Source of the DNA: Silene latifolia
Lineage: Eukaryota; Streptophyta; Magnoliopsida; Caryophyllales; Caryophyllaceae
Assembly: GCF_048544455.1 (NCBI RefSeq)
Contig: NC_133538.1
Location: 38,007,469-38,071,468, forward strand
Direction: 5' to 3'
DNA length: 64,000 nucleotides
The translations under genes and the position numbers were made by a program. Below, piece after piece: positions 1-11,788 of the stretch. The notes below the pieces were generated by a model, which was not told where the DNA came from, searched no databases, and saw nothing but the letters and a program-made list of their open reading frames with translations. Numbering within the stretch: the first letter of the stretch is position 1; each line of letters opens with the position of its first letter.

Positions 1-1551
1 GATCAAGCATCATGGACTGATGAGCATTCTTACGAGGTATAAATTTTTCAACAGACTTTTGTAAACATTATTCAGTATATTTTATTTCAAGCCTTTCAAT
101 ATTTGTTGTCAAATGAAATTTATATATAGGATTTGGATGAATATGGTATGAGTATGATTGCACGTCTTATCAAATGGAAGTGAAACACGAGAAAGGTAAA
201 CATCAAGAACTTTCGAATGCCTAATTTAAATTTTGCCTAATTTTAATCTTCTTTTCATTAGATTCTGTCTCGGAGTGACTTTTACGTAACAGTATTTCCT
301 CCCCGTTTTTTTGTAGGATTATCACTAGGTGTTATTTTCTAAACACTTGAGTCGAGTGATGTGCAAAGGGAGTGGCATATGACCTAATCCAACATTCGAA
401 ACACTGAGCCATTTTTTTGATCTGATTCCTTGAGTCGAGTAATGTGCAAAGAGAGTAGACCCTGGAATATTAAATTCTTGGTACATATTAGATTCTGGAA
501 TATGTAATACACTAAGTCTTGAGAGTACATATTATATTTTGGAATATTTAAGTCGTGTAAGACATGAAGTCATGTTCAGGTAATACGGAAATCTCTCTAA
601 CATTGTACATTCATTAAAAAATGTTACACGTACATGAAATAACAGTGTGCATGCATGAAATATGTAAGTCATGTGTCCAGGGTCAAATCTTAAAGTAATC
701 TCAAGTGAACTTTTAAAATGTTGCATTTTCATTTAGATTTTGGAATTTTATTATTAACTTCGACAGTTGGGGATGTGGTAGCAAAGAAGGATGTAGTGGT
801 GGATCACATTTCTCCGGTTTTTTAATACTTAACTTAATCTTGCATTAGAAAACGTTCTACGTGCATGAAATAACCATAAAAGTGCATCAAATAACCATGT
901 ACATGCATGAAATAACCATAAACTATATTGACCATTACACATTAGATTACTGATTTTCCTTAGCATGACTAACACGACTCGATAAACATAACTCATGCCT
1001 CAAAAATAGTGAATAAATATGCTGATAGGACGGGCCCAAATTGAAATAAGCCCACACCAATTCTCATTATTTGTTGATGTTGGGTCAACAATTTTCATTT
1101 TACCCGGCTTGTCATATACGATGATTTAGTTAATGACATTTTCGCTCAGATCGTCACTTTGAATTTTAAAGACTTGTCGTACACGAAGATTCATTTTAAT
1201 TGATCACATTTTAGTATTGGGCTATTCTCATTTTAGATTACCAAATCTGGTGAAACAATGAATAAATTAATCGCCTTAAGATTTCTTAATACTCGCCTAA
1301 TGTGTTCATGAAATAACGTTCTTTGTGCATTAAATACATGTGTATGTGCATGAAATACCGTTGTATGTGCACGAAATAATGGTGACAGGAAAACTCACAT
1401 TTTATATTCTATAAGTATTACATTCATATTAAGAAAACAAGTCCAACATCTATCAAATAAAATAAAAATTCCCGAATTATTCAATAAGGCAAAGGTCGAA
1501 TGCTTTAAATATTCTTTTAAAAAAATTACTCTACTCATTGTCGGTTGTCCT
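1..1551. other. AT-rich stretch, no gene seen
   Basis: I see no convincing coding region here. The stretch lies beyond the C-terminal end of the FAR1-like pseudogene. It holds two copies of a roughly 30-bp phrase (about 349-375 and 431-460, both beginning TTGAGTCGAGT and then ATGTGCAAAG) and a scattered array of TGCATGAAATAAC-like motifs, listed separately. It could be the subterminal part of the DNA transposon that carries the FAR1-like gene, but no left terminus is visible. Confidence 0.5.
600..1385 (+). repeat. Array of TGCATGAAATAAC-like motifs, left of the FAR1-like gene
   Basis: Variants of TGCATGAAATAAC recur at about 634-642, 650-660, 860-872, 880-892, 903-915, 1309-1318, 1349-1360 and 1368-1381. 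Most are on the plus strand and several are followed by CATA or GT. The same motif is present, mainly in reverse orientation, at 22306-22650 on the other side of the gene. Inverted subterminal motif clusters around a transposase gene suggest transposase-binding sites, but this is inference. Confidence 0.55.
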
Positions 1552-3234
1552 TCAGTCATAATTCCTGCTGTCGTGGTTCGTCATCTCCCCACAAGCCCTG
1601 CATTTTCTTAGCGGTTTCTTGTTCAGTTCCCCAGCTCGTTCTCTTTGTGAGATCAGCCTTTTTCCCGAGCCTTTGTTTTTGCACTGCCTTGGAGGCAAAA
1701 CCTTAATCTCACTACGGATGCTTGTTCCTAAAAGCATCCCAATTTCAGCATTCTTGTCCTTTACCTTTGCAATACCAGTATTGCCACTTTCATCAGGGGC
1801 ATTTTTTACCCTTTCCTTGAACTCACGCAAAATCCTAAGCAACTCATCACAATGCCCAGAACTCTGTTCAACGAGTGCCACACAAGTAAACAACTCTGAC
1901 CATAACTCACCAACTTTGTTTTTCTGTACATCCATTGATGTACAATCAACAAGCAACTGGCCATTAGGGTCGACGATTAGCTGGCAGTTTGCTAGTTTGC
2001 TCCACCGACTAAGTAGGTAGTCACTTGGAACTTTCTGAATTCCCCGATCTTTAAAGACACACAGAGCATGTTGACAGAGTATTCCATGTCTTTCAAACTT
2101 CTTGCAAGTGCATACCACTGAAACATCATCCTTCTTAAAACCAACCTTATACGTTTTGTTTCGAACTTGATCTATGATATCTGTGTATAGAATTGGATAG
2201 GTTTTATCTTTTTATTTATCCCCAACACCACATGAATAGCAACCTGCTTCGACTTCCTTTTGAAACTCGCCGAAAATTGTTGGAGTGTAGATTTCTTATG
2301 CATGTTTTTCTAGGGCTAATGGAGTCGACACCTGGGAGAAGGACTTTTTTTTATTGTGCAATGAGTTTCGAATGAGTCCATCTTTGTGCATCCATCGCAC
2401 TCTCAAATCTCATCCAAAACTCAACTAGAGTTAAATTAGGATTAGTGAAGTTGCTGAAAAAGTGGTTTTCTCACTCTGACCTGGAGGTTGTTCTCATCAA
2501 ACCTCCTAAAAACAGGTCGCAAAAGTAAGATGGAACCCACATATTTCTATTGTTGTACTTCTCCTTAAGCCACTCGTTATCCGACAACCCATGAGATTCA
2601 ACTAGTGTTGTCCACCTTTCCTCAAATTCAGGCGGCTCCACATCTTCACTCTAAACACATCGGTTTATCTTCTTCAGAAACTCAGTATCTTTACATATTA
2701 CAGGCCCTACCTTCTCGGGCAACTTTTTCAGTATGTGCCACATGCAATATCTGTGTTGCACCTTATCTTTCCAGGCTAATTTCATTCCTTCTTCTATCCC
2801 CACATCTTCATCAGTTATCATACAAACTGGATAGCGACCCCCCATAGCCTCTACGAATTTCGTAAATAGCCAAGCAAAGGAGTCCTTGCTCTCATTAATA
2901 ATAAGTCCAGCCCCAAAGGTCACGCATCTCTTATGATTATCCATCCCCGTGAAAGGGCCATATATCATCCTATACTTATTTTTTCTAAACTTCGTATCAA
3001 AAGAGGTCATGTCCCCTAATAGCAAATATTTTTTAATACTAATAGGGTCAGCCCAAAACCCATGTGACAATCGACCTATCTCGTCTACCTCAAAATCAAA
3101 ATAAAAAGATGTACACATGTGTTTTATCTTCATAAAATGCTCAATAAGCATTTGAGCACCCCCCTCTGATAAATAATGTTTGATATCTCTAGAAAAGTTC
3201 TTAACGTCTTCCAATGACGCACCCACATTCATAT
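1552..3234 (-). pseudogene. FAR1/FRS-type MULE transposase, central and C-terminal part, broken
   Basis: Read on the minus strand, 3234 to 2654 encodes the MULE transposase core of FAR1/FHY3-related proteins: a GDMTSFDTKFRKNKY segment, then FAGLIINESKDSFAWLF-like text, CMITDEDVGIEEGMKLAW and HRYCMWHILKKLPEKVG. An in-frame stop at 2651-2653 interrupts it. Downstream text (about 2470-2650) still matches the family, including FEERWTTLVESHGLSDNEWL. The last block (1552-2118) holds a SWIM zinc finger of the form CTCKKFERHGILCQHAL, followed by a basic tail and a terminal zinc-knuckle-like CRACGEMTNHDSRNYD. The family comprises transposases of Jittery/MuDR-like elements and the light-signalling regulators domesticated from them. 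The gene is cut at 3234 by the copia element; its N-terminal part resumes at 21553. I infer a dead transposase rather than a working FRS regulator. Confidence 0.85.
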
Positions 3235-4501
3235 TGTTGGGAAATGTGTCCTCAACAATAGTGCGATCACATGATTTAAATATCATTATTAAATCTCATT
3301 TTAAGAATACATGTGGGATGTAATATTTTACAGTCAACTGGTCCACACATATCGGTAATGATTGGCTGACTAGAGTTTGACATTACTGTCGTGCAACGGT
3401 GGTGATCAGTTGATCCCCTTAGGTCATACCTATAGGGAAATACTCTTAATTGATTATTTAATTGATCGTATACCGATACGAGTTAATTAAATTGCTTAAA
3501 ATTGACGGATGATTTTGTGAGTATAATTTACGTATCTTATTGTAAATATGATTAAATGAGACACGGTCTAAGTAATCGAATTATTTTATTACTTAGATGA
3601 AATTATTGTTTACAGAAACAATTGAAACGGAATGAATAAATTATTATAAATACAGAATGTTGTAGTTTATAATTTGGAAACATTTTTGGTACAAGTAATT
3701 ATGAATTACTAGTCGATTTTGTAAATGACATATTTTATGAGTATGTTGATTTTTAATATGTTAAAAATACATTACATTGTGACATGTCATGTAACATGTT
3801 ACATGTGACAAAATTGACAAATGACAAGGTAAAATGGACCTCCCATTTTATATACATGTACCGAAATATTGGAGGGAGTTAGTGGAAAAATTGTGTAAAT
3901 TGTTTTAAGTGGAAAACACAATCATGAAAGCTAACTACTAGCCTTGCATGCCTATCATTTTCTTGGGTAGAAAAACTTGCCCATGCATTGGGCACAAATA
4001 CTCCTCCAACCGGTTTCACCAAAAGAAGAGAGAGTGTTCCCTCTACAATTAATTCATTCACATCTTTCATTTTTCTAGTGTAAGAAAAATGATATTCTCT
4101 ACAATCTTATAAAAATTCTAGAGAAATAAAACCTCATAAAATACTCCCTCTTGACCGAAACATTCAAGAGGAAAAATACAATTTATTTTGTGTCAATTTT
4201 ATAGTAAAACATATATTATTACTAGATCATAATAATATTTGTTATTGAGAGGTTTCCTTGGGTATTCACTTTTGGGAGAGATTCTATACTTGAATCTTTG
4301 TTCATCCATTATTTGGAATGCTCAAGAACTAACAACGAGATCTTGTTGGTGCCCATAAAACCGAAATCTTCAATGTAAGATGATGATTTCTTCTTTATAT
4401 TGTTTATTAGTTTGCATGCATAAGATCACTTATTAATTTTATGACAAATTAAATTAAAACATATATGAATATGTTGAGTATATAGATCTACCTTTCCTTC
4501 A
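3235..4501 (+). repeat. Left (5') LTR of the copia element
   Basis: 1267 bp, TG...CA ends. It matches 20283-21552 over its whole length with only a handful of substitutions and small indels, for example at the CTGTCGTGCAACGG versus CTTGTCGTGCGGCGG site. Small open frames inside it are identical in both copies and have no family resemblance. Confidence 0.93.
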
Positions 4502-5945
4502 ATCGGTATCAGAGCCATGGTTGTTTGCATGCAAATCGGTTAAAAGTTTTTCCGAGTTATAAAGATTAACATATAAAACTTGTATAATTTGTGTTATTAT
4601 GATATATCACAAAATTAATTTTTGCATGTTAACGTTTCTGATCCTAAAATGTATTTAGGATATTTTGGTTAATTTATGGATTTTATTGTTCATTTTATAT
4701 AATATTGGCATTAAAATGTGATTTTTATGATAAAAATGTCATTTTTGGACGAAAATTAGCTAAACTTCGAATTTTCAGGTGGTTTTTGGATATGTTTTCA
4801 CATATATTATTTTTAGCTGATCTGGAAATTTTCATAATTTTATGAGTTATTATGCTCGAAAAATGGATTTTTCATGATAAAAATCGGATTTAAATGAAAA
4901 ATAGGTTAATATGAGATAAATTTCGAATCTGGTCATAGAAATTTAGTATGTTGTCACATGCAATTTTACAAGATGTAGGTAAAATAATAGGCTATATTGA
5001 AGTCTTTGTGCATGATTTATGGATTTTTGATGAAAAATAGCATAAGTAGTGACATTATTAGTGAAAAATTAATAAAACATAATCTATGGCGAAGGAAAAA
5101 CGTCACATGTTGCATTTTATTGTCTTTTTCAGATCTAAAATTGAAAAGTTGATGAATATAATTTTTCCATGTTTTTATGATTATTTTAGTCAAAACCGAT
5201 AAACCGCAACATTGTTTTTCCGAAAAAAATTTCGAAATTTTTAACCTAAGTTTTTGAACATTATGAGTGTCATGGTATTTTTCCAGAATGTTCATGAGTT
5301 TAAATTTCAAATTTTGAATTTATTTGAAATTTTGTGATTTATTTGAAGTTTATAGCTTATTTTTGTAATTTTTAGTCCATTAATGAACAATTTTATAAAT
5401 ATGAGTTAATTATGGTCAAATTATTAGTGAAGACTAAATTTTGAGTCCTAAGAGGTTACGGTAATTAACTTATGCATAAATATGAATTTATGTAATTTTT
5501 GTGATTGTAAAATGTTGAAATCACGCAAATCCGTAAAAACCGAGTAATATACGATATTGGCTAATTAAAGGCGATTTAGCATAAAATTGGGCATGTTCAT
5601 ACATATTATAATGCTGCATTTTCTTTATAATTGTCATAATTTTAATTATGTAATTTTTGAATTATGTAATTTTACTTAGTATGGCCTTAGATATTAATTG
5701 GTATTTCCCGAAATGTATGGGAATATCGATTCGGTTGTAATTTTATTGTGATCTCGTATCACCGTTTTGTAATTTAATAGATTTATTTTATTTTAGTTAC
5801 AAATGTATAATAGGAAATTATGTAATTTATTATGTAATTTAAATTCATCTCGGAGTTCCCAAAGACGGATTTTTTCAAGATGGCGATACATAAAGACGGT
5901 GTTACCTCGAGATGCGTGCCACAACCGAAGTTCAAGGGACCAATG
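4502..5945 (+). other. Copia primer-binding site and AT-rich leader
   Basis: The sequence CGGTATCAGAGCCATGG at about 4504-4520 directly follows the LTR and resembles the initiator-methionine primer-binding site used by most plant copia elements (TGGTATCAGAGC). The rest is AT-rich leader without a supported gene. Sequence around 5850-5945 continues across the Tekay element at 15515. Confidence 0.75.
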
Positions 5946-5950
5946 GAGTT

Positions 5951-8410
5951 TGTAACACCCCGCGCTTTCCTAATATTTTTTTATAAACTTTTAAGTAATT
6001 TTTATTAAATAATTATTATTTAAAGCTTATTTTCATAAAATATTGTCTTAGCCGTGTAACGGTGATAATAGTGTATATTTTAATAATATTATTCTCCGAC
6101 TCGAGTTATAGTAGACTTGGGACGAAAATTCTAGTAGATACCGACTCATTTTGAGTTATTGGGCTTAACTTGACTCATGGGCCTTTTTTCCCCTGTTTTC
6201 TCTACACAAAACCTCAACTAAACCCTCACAACTTCATCTCCCTCACTTCTAATTTCTGAAATTTCCCAACAACCACATCACCATTGTTGAACCTTCCCTT
6301 ACTAACCCTAAAATCACCATATCTCACTCAATTCTTCACCAATCTCGTTCCTTTTCGCGCCATTCTCTTCCTTTTCTCATTTCCCTTCTTTCTAAGTAAG
6401 AAAGTTGCCATCTTTTCCTCGATTTCGAAATTCTCATCTTACAAGGATGTGGATTCTTGACTTAATACCTTTGTTTTTGTGTTTAGGGGAGAACTTGGAC
6501 AACCCGGAGGAGGATAGCTACATCATTGACGAGTCTTTAGAAGATTGAAGTGCAAAAAGGTAACGGTGATGGGTTACTCGACTTTTATGTTAAAATTGTG
6601 TGAATTGTGTAGTATTAGACTCACATGAATGTTAAATTTGGTGTCTTTCATGCTTTTTGGTGATTTGGTGTTGAGTAGAATACTTGTATGACAATTCTCA
6701 CATGTTTAAGGAGTAATTTCATGTCTTGTTGTAATATGGTGAAATATGGGATGATGTTAGTGTAATTCCCTCATAATTATTTGATTTAAGCCTCACTTTA
6801 ATGACTTATAACCCACCCCATATGTTAATTACATCTTGAAAGTGGTAATTTTCTGAGTATTCATCATGTTTAAGAAGTATGAAATGATTAAATGAAAGAT
6901 GGTTGAATTTGGAAGGCTTTAGATGAATGTTTGTTGAGTTTTCGTATACGAAAGGATCCTCTGCCGGTGGGCAGCAGCCGGCCTACCCAACCGGCAGCGC
7001 GTCTTTGCATTTCTGACTTGTAAAAATAGAGAATTAAGCCTTTGTAATCCCCTGCCGGTGGGCCGGCAGGGCACGCCTACCCAACCGGCAGCGCACAGAC
7101 ATGAAATTTTGGTGTTTTTATAATAGGGTGTATCCCTATAGGTGGGCGGCAATCAACCAAGCAGAGAATACACAATGTGAAATGTTGAAGATTAATTGAC
7201 TTTAGCTTGTATCCCCTGCCGGTGGACCGGCAGCCGGCCACCCGGCAGAGGATACACATTGAATGTTTTTGACCTTGTTTCCTTTAGCTTGTATCCCCTA
7301 CCGGTGGGCCAGCAGCCGCCACCCTGACAGAAATACACCCTCACCTAATTTGACATTGTTCACCATAGCATGAATCCTCTGCTGGTGGGCCGGCAGCCGG
7401 TGCCCACACCGGCAGAGAGTACCTGATGTTTCTCATACCTTTATACTTATGCATGCTTCACATGAATTGTTTACGTTATGCTTGTGCAATCTTTTCCACT
7501 CGTATTTGTGACCCGAGTGTGACGTTTTACATTGTGAGACTACTCGACATTCCTTATTTATTTGCCCTCGGACATTGGGTCACGGTTAGGTGCCATTGTT
7601 TCCGAGTTGGGCTATTTTTCCTTCCGCCTCTTCGGACCGGGGGTCACGGTTAGGTGACAAGGTTCCGCTTGAGGTTACTCGACTTTCGGGCACGATTAGG
7701 TGTACCATATTTCGAGTCTTGGATACGATTTGGTATCGTTTGTCGAATCGGGTGTCGTCCATCCCGAGAGTCTGGCCAGGTTTAGACTAGGACCGTATTA
7801 TGATCGTCGTCCTACCAAGAGGTTGGAGTCTAGAGGGTTATCTTGTTTGAGTCTATACTTTGTAATTTGTCTTACATTTGAGTCGAGTCAATTGGTGACC
7901 GTTTGACCTAATTATTCTTCTCTCATTTATGCATAACTACTCTTATTGCATTTTGTATACTAATCATGATTCTCTTGTTACCGTAAGTATTTATTCTTAT
8001 GCTTGTTTGTTTAATTACATTCCTAATTACTTGTATTTTGACATATTGTGGCTGTGAGAACCCTGAGTTACTCCCCACTGACTGTGGCTTTCATATTTAT
8101 TATGAATGACAGGTTGGTGATGAAGCTTAAGTGGGGAAGACCGTGTGAGCTAGCGAGTTCTTACCTTGGGCCTTATTTAGTTATTACTTTAATAGACTCA
8201 CCTACTTTTAGATTCATGTTCATTCGTGGGATATCTTTTCCCCAATAAATAGACTTGTATTGTAAACTTAAACTTAACTATCTAAACTTATCTATCAGTT
8301 TGGTGTTACCTCGCGTTGGACTTCACTAGAAGCCTTAAAAGTTTTAAAAATCTCGTGTTTCCGCCACGATTTACTAGTTATATTTAGTTGCCTCAACGAG
8401 GGGTGTCACA
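5951..8410 (+). repeat. Left LTR of the first Tekay element
   Basis: 2460 bp, TG...CA. It is closely similar to 13063-15509 except in the GC-rich hairpin array at 6958-7415, where this copy has lost many arm bases. The small open frames within (for example 7426-7653) are repeated in the other LTR and are not genes. Confidence 0.95.
6958..7416 (+). repeat. GC-rich hairpin array in the left Tekay LTR
   Basis: Six units, about 75-90 bp apart, built on CTGCCGG-TGGG-CCGGCAG with a following CCGGC...CCGGCAG arm, at about 6960-7000, 7051-7093, 7130-7155, 7212-7252, 7296-7330 and 7376-7416. Units 1, 2, 3 and 5 are degraded compared with the right LTR copy. The units lie in otherwise AT-rich DNA. Confidence 0.85.
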
Positions 8411-8581
8411 GTTGGTATCAGAGCATATATTGCTCCCGACGCACACACGTGTACCCCAACTTAAATTTCTCACTTGACCTTGAATAATGAATGAGAGATG
8501 GGTAGAATTAAGGACCTAAGTTGGTAGCCTTTTTGTGTATGTTTTGTGATAGGTTCTAACTTGTTTGCTCTTGTGCAAAAG
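8411..8581 (+). other. Primer-binding site and short leader of the first Tekay element
   Basis: TGGTATCAGAGC starts at 8413, two bases after the LTR, and is the usual plant initiator-methionine tRNA primer-binding sequence. The rest is a short leader to the gag start. An upstream in-frame ATG at 8546 exists, but 8582 gives the more gag-like N-terminus. Confidence 0.85.
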
Positions 8582-10111
8582 ATGGTACGACCAACCAATG
8601 TGGAGAATGCTATCATGCAAGCCCTCACACAAGTGCTTGCTAAGAAACAAAATGCTCAACCCGCTCCCCATGCACCCGAAGCTAACCGTCAAGGAAGCTA
8701 TGCTTGGATTGCAAGTCAACTAGCAAGGAACAAGGCTAGGACCTATGGTGGTGAAGTGGATCCCGTTGCTCTCTCGGAGTGGTTTCGTGATATGGAGAAG
8801 AACTTCTCTCTCTTTGATGCCCGAGAGGAGGACAAGGTGAGATTAGCCTCTCACTTCCTTGTGAAGGAAGCCGATAGGTGGTGGACTTTGACCGGTCCTA
8901 CCGCTACTCAAGACCCCAACTTTGATTGGAACCGCTTGAAGTCACTTGTGGAGACTCGCTTCTACCCTAAGGAGCTCAAACAACAAAGATTGAAGGAGTT
9001 CATGGACTTCAAGCAAGGGAAGCTATCAATTCAAGCCTACACCAACAAGTTTAATGAACTTGCTCATTATACCTCCAAGTTCGTGAAAGATGAAGAGGAT
9101 CGTGTCTACTTCTACAAGAACAAGTTGAATCCTAAAGTGGAAAGCATGGTGAGAAGAAACTCAACTACCTTTGTGGAAGTCTATGATGATGCCATTTGGG
9201 CCGAAAGCTCTTTGAAGGCCATTGAAGAAGAAGCCAAGCCCCACTCCTCTTCTCATTCTTACCGTTCTAACTTTCATGGCAAGAGACCATTTGTGCCTTC
9301 TACTCCAAACTATGCCAACAAGAGGAGGTTTGTGCCAAGGATACAAGACCATGGAGGACAAGGACCAAGAGTTCAAGAACCTAGAGGACAAGTTCCCACA
9401 CCAACTAATGAACTTGAGAAGGACCGTAAGTGCTACCATTGTAGACAAGCTCTACACCCCGCAGTTGGATGCTATGGCAAGCCCTTGACTTGCTTTCATT
9501 GTAAGAAGCCCGGACATCGTGTTGCCGATTGCCCCGAGAAGAAGAATGCTCCTACTTCAAATGCTAGGCCAAGAGGAACTATCTTTGTCATGAGTCGAGC
9601 CGAAGCCGCCGCTCATCCCGATATCATTACGGGTATGTTCTCAATTTTTGATCAACCTTGCCTCATTTTATTTGATACCGGCGCATCTCTATCTTTTATA
9701 TCTTCCAAGTTTTCGGAAAAACTAGCTCTTGAGCCCATTCTTAGTGAGGAAACTTCTATATCCTTACCTTCCGGAGAAATGTTCTCTTGTTCCCTCACTT
9801 TCTCCGACATTCCTATTTCTATTTCGGAAACCTTGTTTCCCGCTAACCTACTTCGTTTTCCTCTTGAGGAATTCAATGTGATTTTGGGTATGGATTGGTT
9901 GTCAAAGTATGATGCAAGATTCGAGTGTAGAGACCAAAAGATTTGCCTCAAGAGTCCGCTAGGCACCCGCGTATCCTATAAAGGAGCTCGTTCCCTAGAA
10001 GGTGTGAAATTGATTTCCGCTTTGAAGTTGATAAGCATGAGGAGGAAAGGTTACCAAATCTTTCTTTGTGTGGTGACTTCTACCTCCCCTCCCTTACCAA
10101 AGATCGAATAA
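8582..10111 (+). CDS. Tekay gag and protease, ending at an in-frame stop
   Basis: The product is the structural Gag protein, which packages element RNA in cytoplasmic particles, fused to an aspartic protease. The N-terminal half has the gag core (SEWFRDMEKNFSLFDAREED, then LVKEADRWW and LKQQRLKEFMDFKQGKLS). Two CX2CX4HX4C zinc knuckles follow at about 9430-9530 (CYHCRQALHPAVGC and CFHCKKPGHRVADC). The protease has the active-site motif LILFDTGASLSF near 9665, and VILGMDWLSKYDARF near 9880. I prefer the ATG at 8582 over 8546. A TAA at 10109-10111 ends the frame just before the reverse transcriptase; the same frame continues after it. In the family gag-pol is normally one polyprotein, so this looks like a nonsense mutation. 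Confidence 0.9.
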   Translation: MVRPTNVENAIMQALTQVLAKKQNAQPAPHAPEANRQGSYAWIASQLARNKARTYGGEVDPVALSEWFRDMEKNFSLFDAREEDKVRLASHFLVKEADRWWTLTGPTATQDPNFDWNRLKSLVETRFYPKELKQQRLKEFMDFKQGKLSIQAYTNKFNELAHYTSKFVKDEEDRVYFYKNKLNPKVESMVRRNSTTFVEVYDDAIWAESSLKAIEEEAKPHSSSHSYRSNFHGKRPFVPSTPNYANKRRFVPRIQDHGGQGPRVQEPRGQVPTPTNELEKDRKCYHCRQALHPAVGCYGKPLTCFHCKKPGHRVADCPEKKNAPTSNARPRGTIFVMSRAEAAAHPDIITGMFSIFDQPCLILFDTGASLSFISSKFSEKLALEPILSEETSISLPSGEMFSCSLTFSDIPISISETLFPANLLRFPLEEFNVILGMDWLSKYDARFECRDQKICLKSPLGTRVSYKGARSLEGVKLISALKLISMRRKGYQIFLCVVTSTSPPLPKIE

Positions 10112-11788
10112 GTACCCATGGTTTGTGAGTTCGCCGATGTCTTTCCCGAAGAGTTGCCCGGAATTCCTCCCGAGCGTGATGTTGAGTTCTCTATCGACCT
10201 TGTACCCGGAACAGGTCCGATTGCTAAAGCCCCGTACCGTATGGCGCCAACCGAGTTGAAGGAGTTGAGAAAGCAACTTGATGAGATGATTGAGAAAGGA
10301 TTCATTAGACCTAGTGCCTCACCTTGGGGTGCTCCCGTTCTCTTTGTGAAGAAGAAGGATGGATCCATGAGACTTTGCATTGAGTACCGCGAGCTTAACC
10401 GTGTTACCATCAAGAACAAGTATCCTCTACCAAGAATTGAAGATTTGTTTGATCAACTCAAGGGTGCTTCTACCTTTTCCAAGATTGATTTGAGATCCGG
10501 TTATCATCAAATTCCCGTTCGTGAGTCCGATATCCCTAAGACCGCCTTTAGCACAAGGTATGGACACTTTGAGTTTAAGGTGATGCCCTTTGGTTTAACC
10601 AATGCCCCTTCCATCTTCATGGACCAAATGAACCGGACCTTTAGTAAGTTCTTAGACAAGTGTGTTGTGATCTTCATTGACGATATCCTCATCTACTCCA
10701 AGTCCGAAGAAGAGCATGCCGATCACCTTCGTATCATTTTGGAAATCCTCCGTCGACAAAAGTGGTTTGCCAAATTCTCCAAGTGTGAATTTTGGCTGTC
10801 TAAGGTATCTTTTCTAGGCCATGTTATATCTAAGGATGGTGTCATGATAGACCCTTCGAAGATTGAAGCCGTGATTGAGTGGAAGAGTCCAACCGATGTT
10901 GGTGAGATCCGTAGTTTCTTGGGTTTAGCGGGTTATTACCGTCGCTTTGTGAAGGATTTTTCCAAGCTTGCTAGACCGATGACTCAACTTTTAAAGAAAG
11001 AGACCAAGTTTGCGTGGACCGAAGCTTGTGAAGGTGCATTCCAAGAGTTGAAGAAGAGGTTGACTACCGCTCCCGTGTTGACTTTGCCCGAGGATGGAGT
11101 TGACTTTGATGTGTTTTGTGATGCTTCCAAGATGGGTTTAGGTTGTGTTCTTATGCAAAATAGGAAGGTTGTTGCCTATGCTTCGCGACAATTGAGAGTT
11201 CATGAGGTAAACTATCCCACTCATGATTTGGAGTTAGCCGCCATTGTTCATGCCTTGAAGATGTGGAGACACTATCTCATCGGAGTTCATTGCCGTATCT
11301 ACACCGACCATAAGAGTTTGAAGTATATCTTCACCCAAAAGGATTTGAATATGAGACAACGACGATGGTTGGAATTGGTGAATGATTATGACGTAGAGAT
11401 GTTGTATCATGAAGGAAAGGCAAATGTGGTTGCCGATGCCCTTAGTAGGAAGTCCACTCATTCCTTGAGTGCCATTCGTGTACTCCCCGACGACCTTTGT
11501 GCCGAGTTCCGTAAACTAAGTTTGCAACTTGTGGAGAGTGGTTTTGATTATCTTGGTGCTATGGTTGCCGAGCCCGTTCTCCACCGTGAGATCCTTGATA
11601 GCCTTGTGGACGATGCTACCTTTAAAAGTTTTAAAGCCAAGCTTCTTGAAGGGAAAGCAAAGGATTGTGAGATTGATGCTAGAGGTTACCTTCGTTACCG
11701 GGGACGCATGTACGTGCCCGATGCCGTTGATTTGAGGAGGAGAGTCTTAGATGAAGCTCATCTATCGCCTTATTCGATTCACCCCTGA
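10112..11788 (+). CDS. Tekay reverse transcriptase and RNase H, closed by an in-frame TGA
   Basis: It copies element RNA to DNA. Visible blocks in order: [15 protein letters not shown] linker, [33 protein letters not shown], the catalytic FIDDILIYS near 10675, [35 protein letters not shown], and an RNase H with [34 protein letters not shown] and [13 protein letters not shown]. The start of the integrase zinc-binding region follows ([11 protein letters not shown]). It is in the same frame as the gag-protease before it and the integrase after it. The stop at 11786-11788 falls in the conserved HPGGDK region, where the family has glycine. No other break is seen. Confidence 0.92.
   Translation, partial: VPMVCEFADVFPEELPGIPPERDVEFSIDLVPGTGPIAKAPYRMAPTELKELRKQLDEMIEKGFIRPSASPWGAPVLFVKKKDGSMRLCIEYRELNRVTIKNKYPLPRIEDLFDQLKGASTFSKIDLRSGYHQIPVRESDIPKTAFSTRYGHFEFKVMPFGLTNAPSIFMDQMNRTFSKFLDKCVVIFIDDILIYSKSEEEHADHLRIILEILRRQKWFAKFSKCEFWLSKVSFLGHVISKDGVMIDPSKIEAVIEWKSPTDVGEIRSFLGLAGYYRRFVKDFSKLARPMTQLLKKETKFAWTEACEGAFQELKKRLTTAPVLTLPEDGVDFDVFCDASKMGLGCVLMQNRKVVAYASRQLRVHEVNYPTHDLELAAIVHALKMWRHYLIGVHCRIYTDHKSLKYIFTQKDLNMRQRRWLELVNDYDVEMLYHEGKANVVADALSRKSTHSLSAIRVLPDDLCAEFRKLSLQLVESGFDYLGAMVAEPVLHREILDSLVDDATFKSFKAKLLEGKAKDCEIDARGYLRYRGRMYVPDAVDLRRRVLDEAHLSPYSIHP

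Noticed and set aside
3879..4070. 63-codon frame repeated at 20927-21118
   Set aside because: It lies in the two copia LTRs and has no family resemblance.
4504..4520. tRNA-like similarity of primer-binding sites (also at 8413, 33264, 50123, 53431, 59095)
   Set aside because: These are 12-19 nt complements of tRNA 3' ends next to LTRs, not tRNA genes; no cloverleaf can be drawn around them.
7426..7906. Several small frames duplicated at 14539-15019
   Set aside because: These are in the Tekay LTR pair and overlap each other in different frames.
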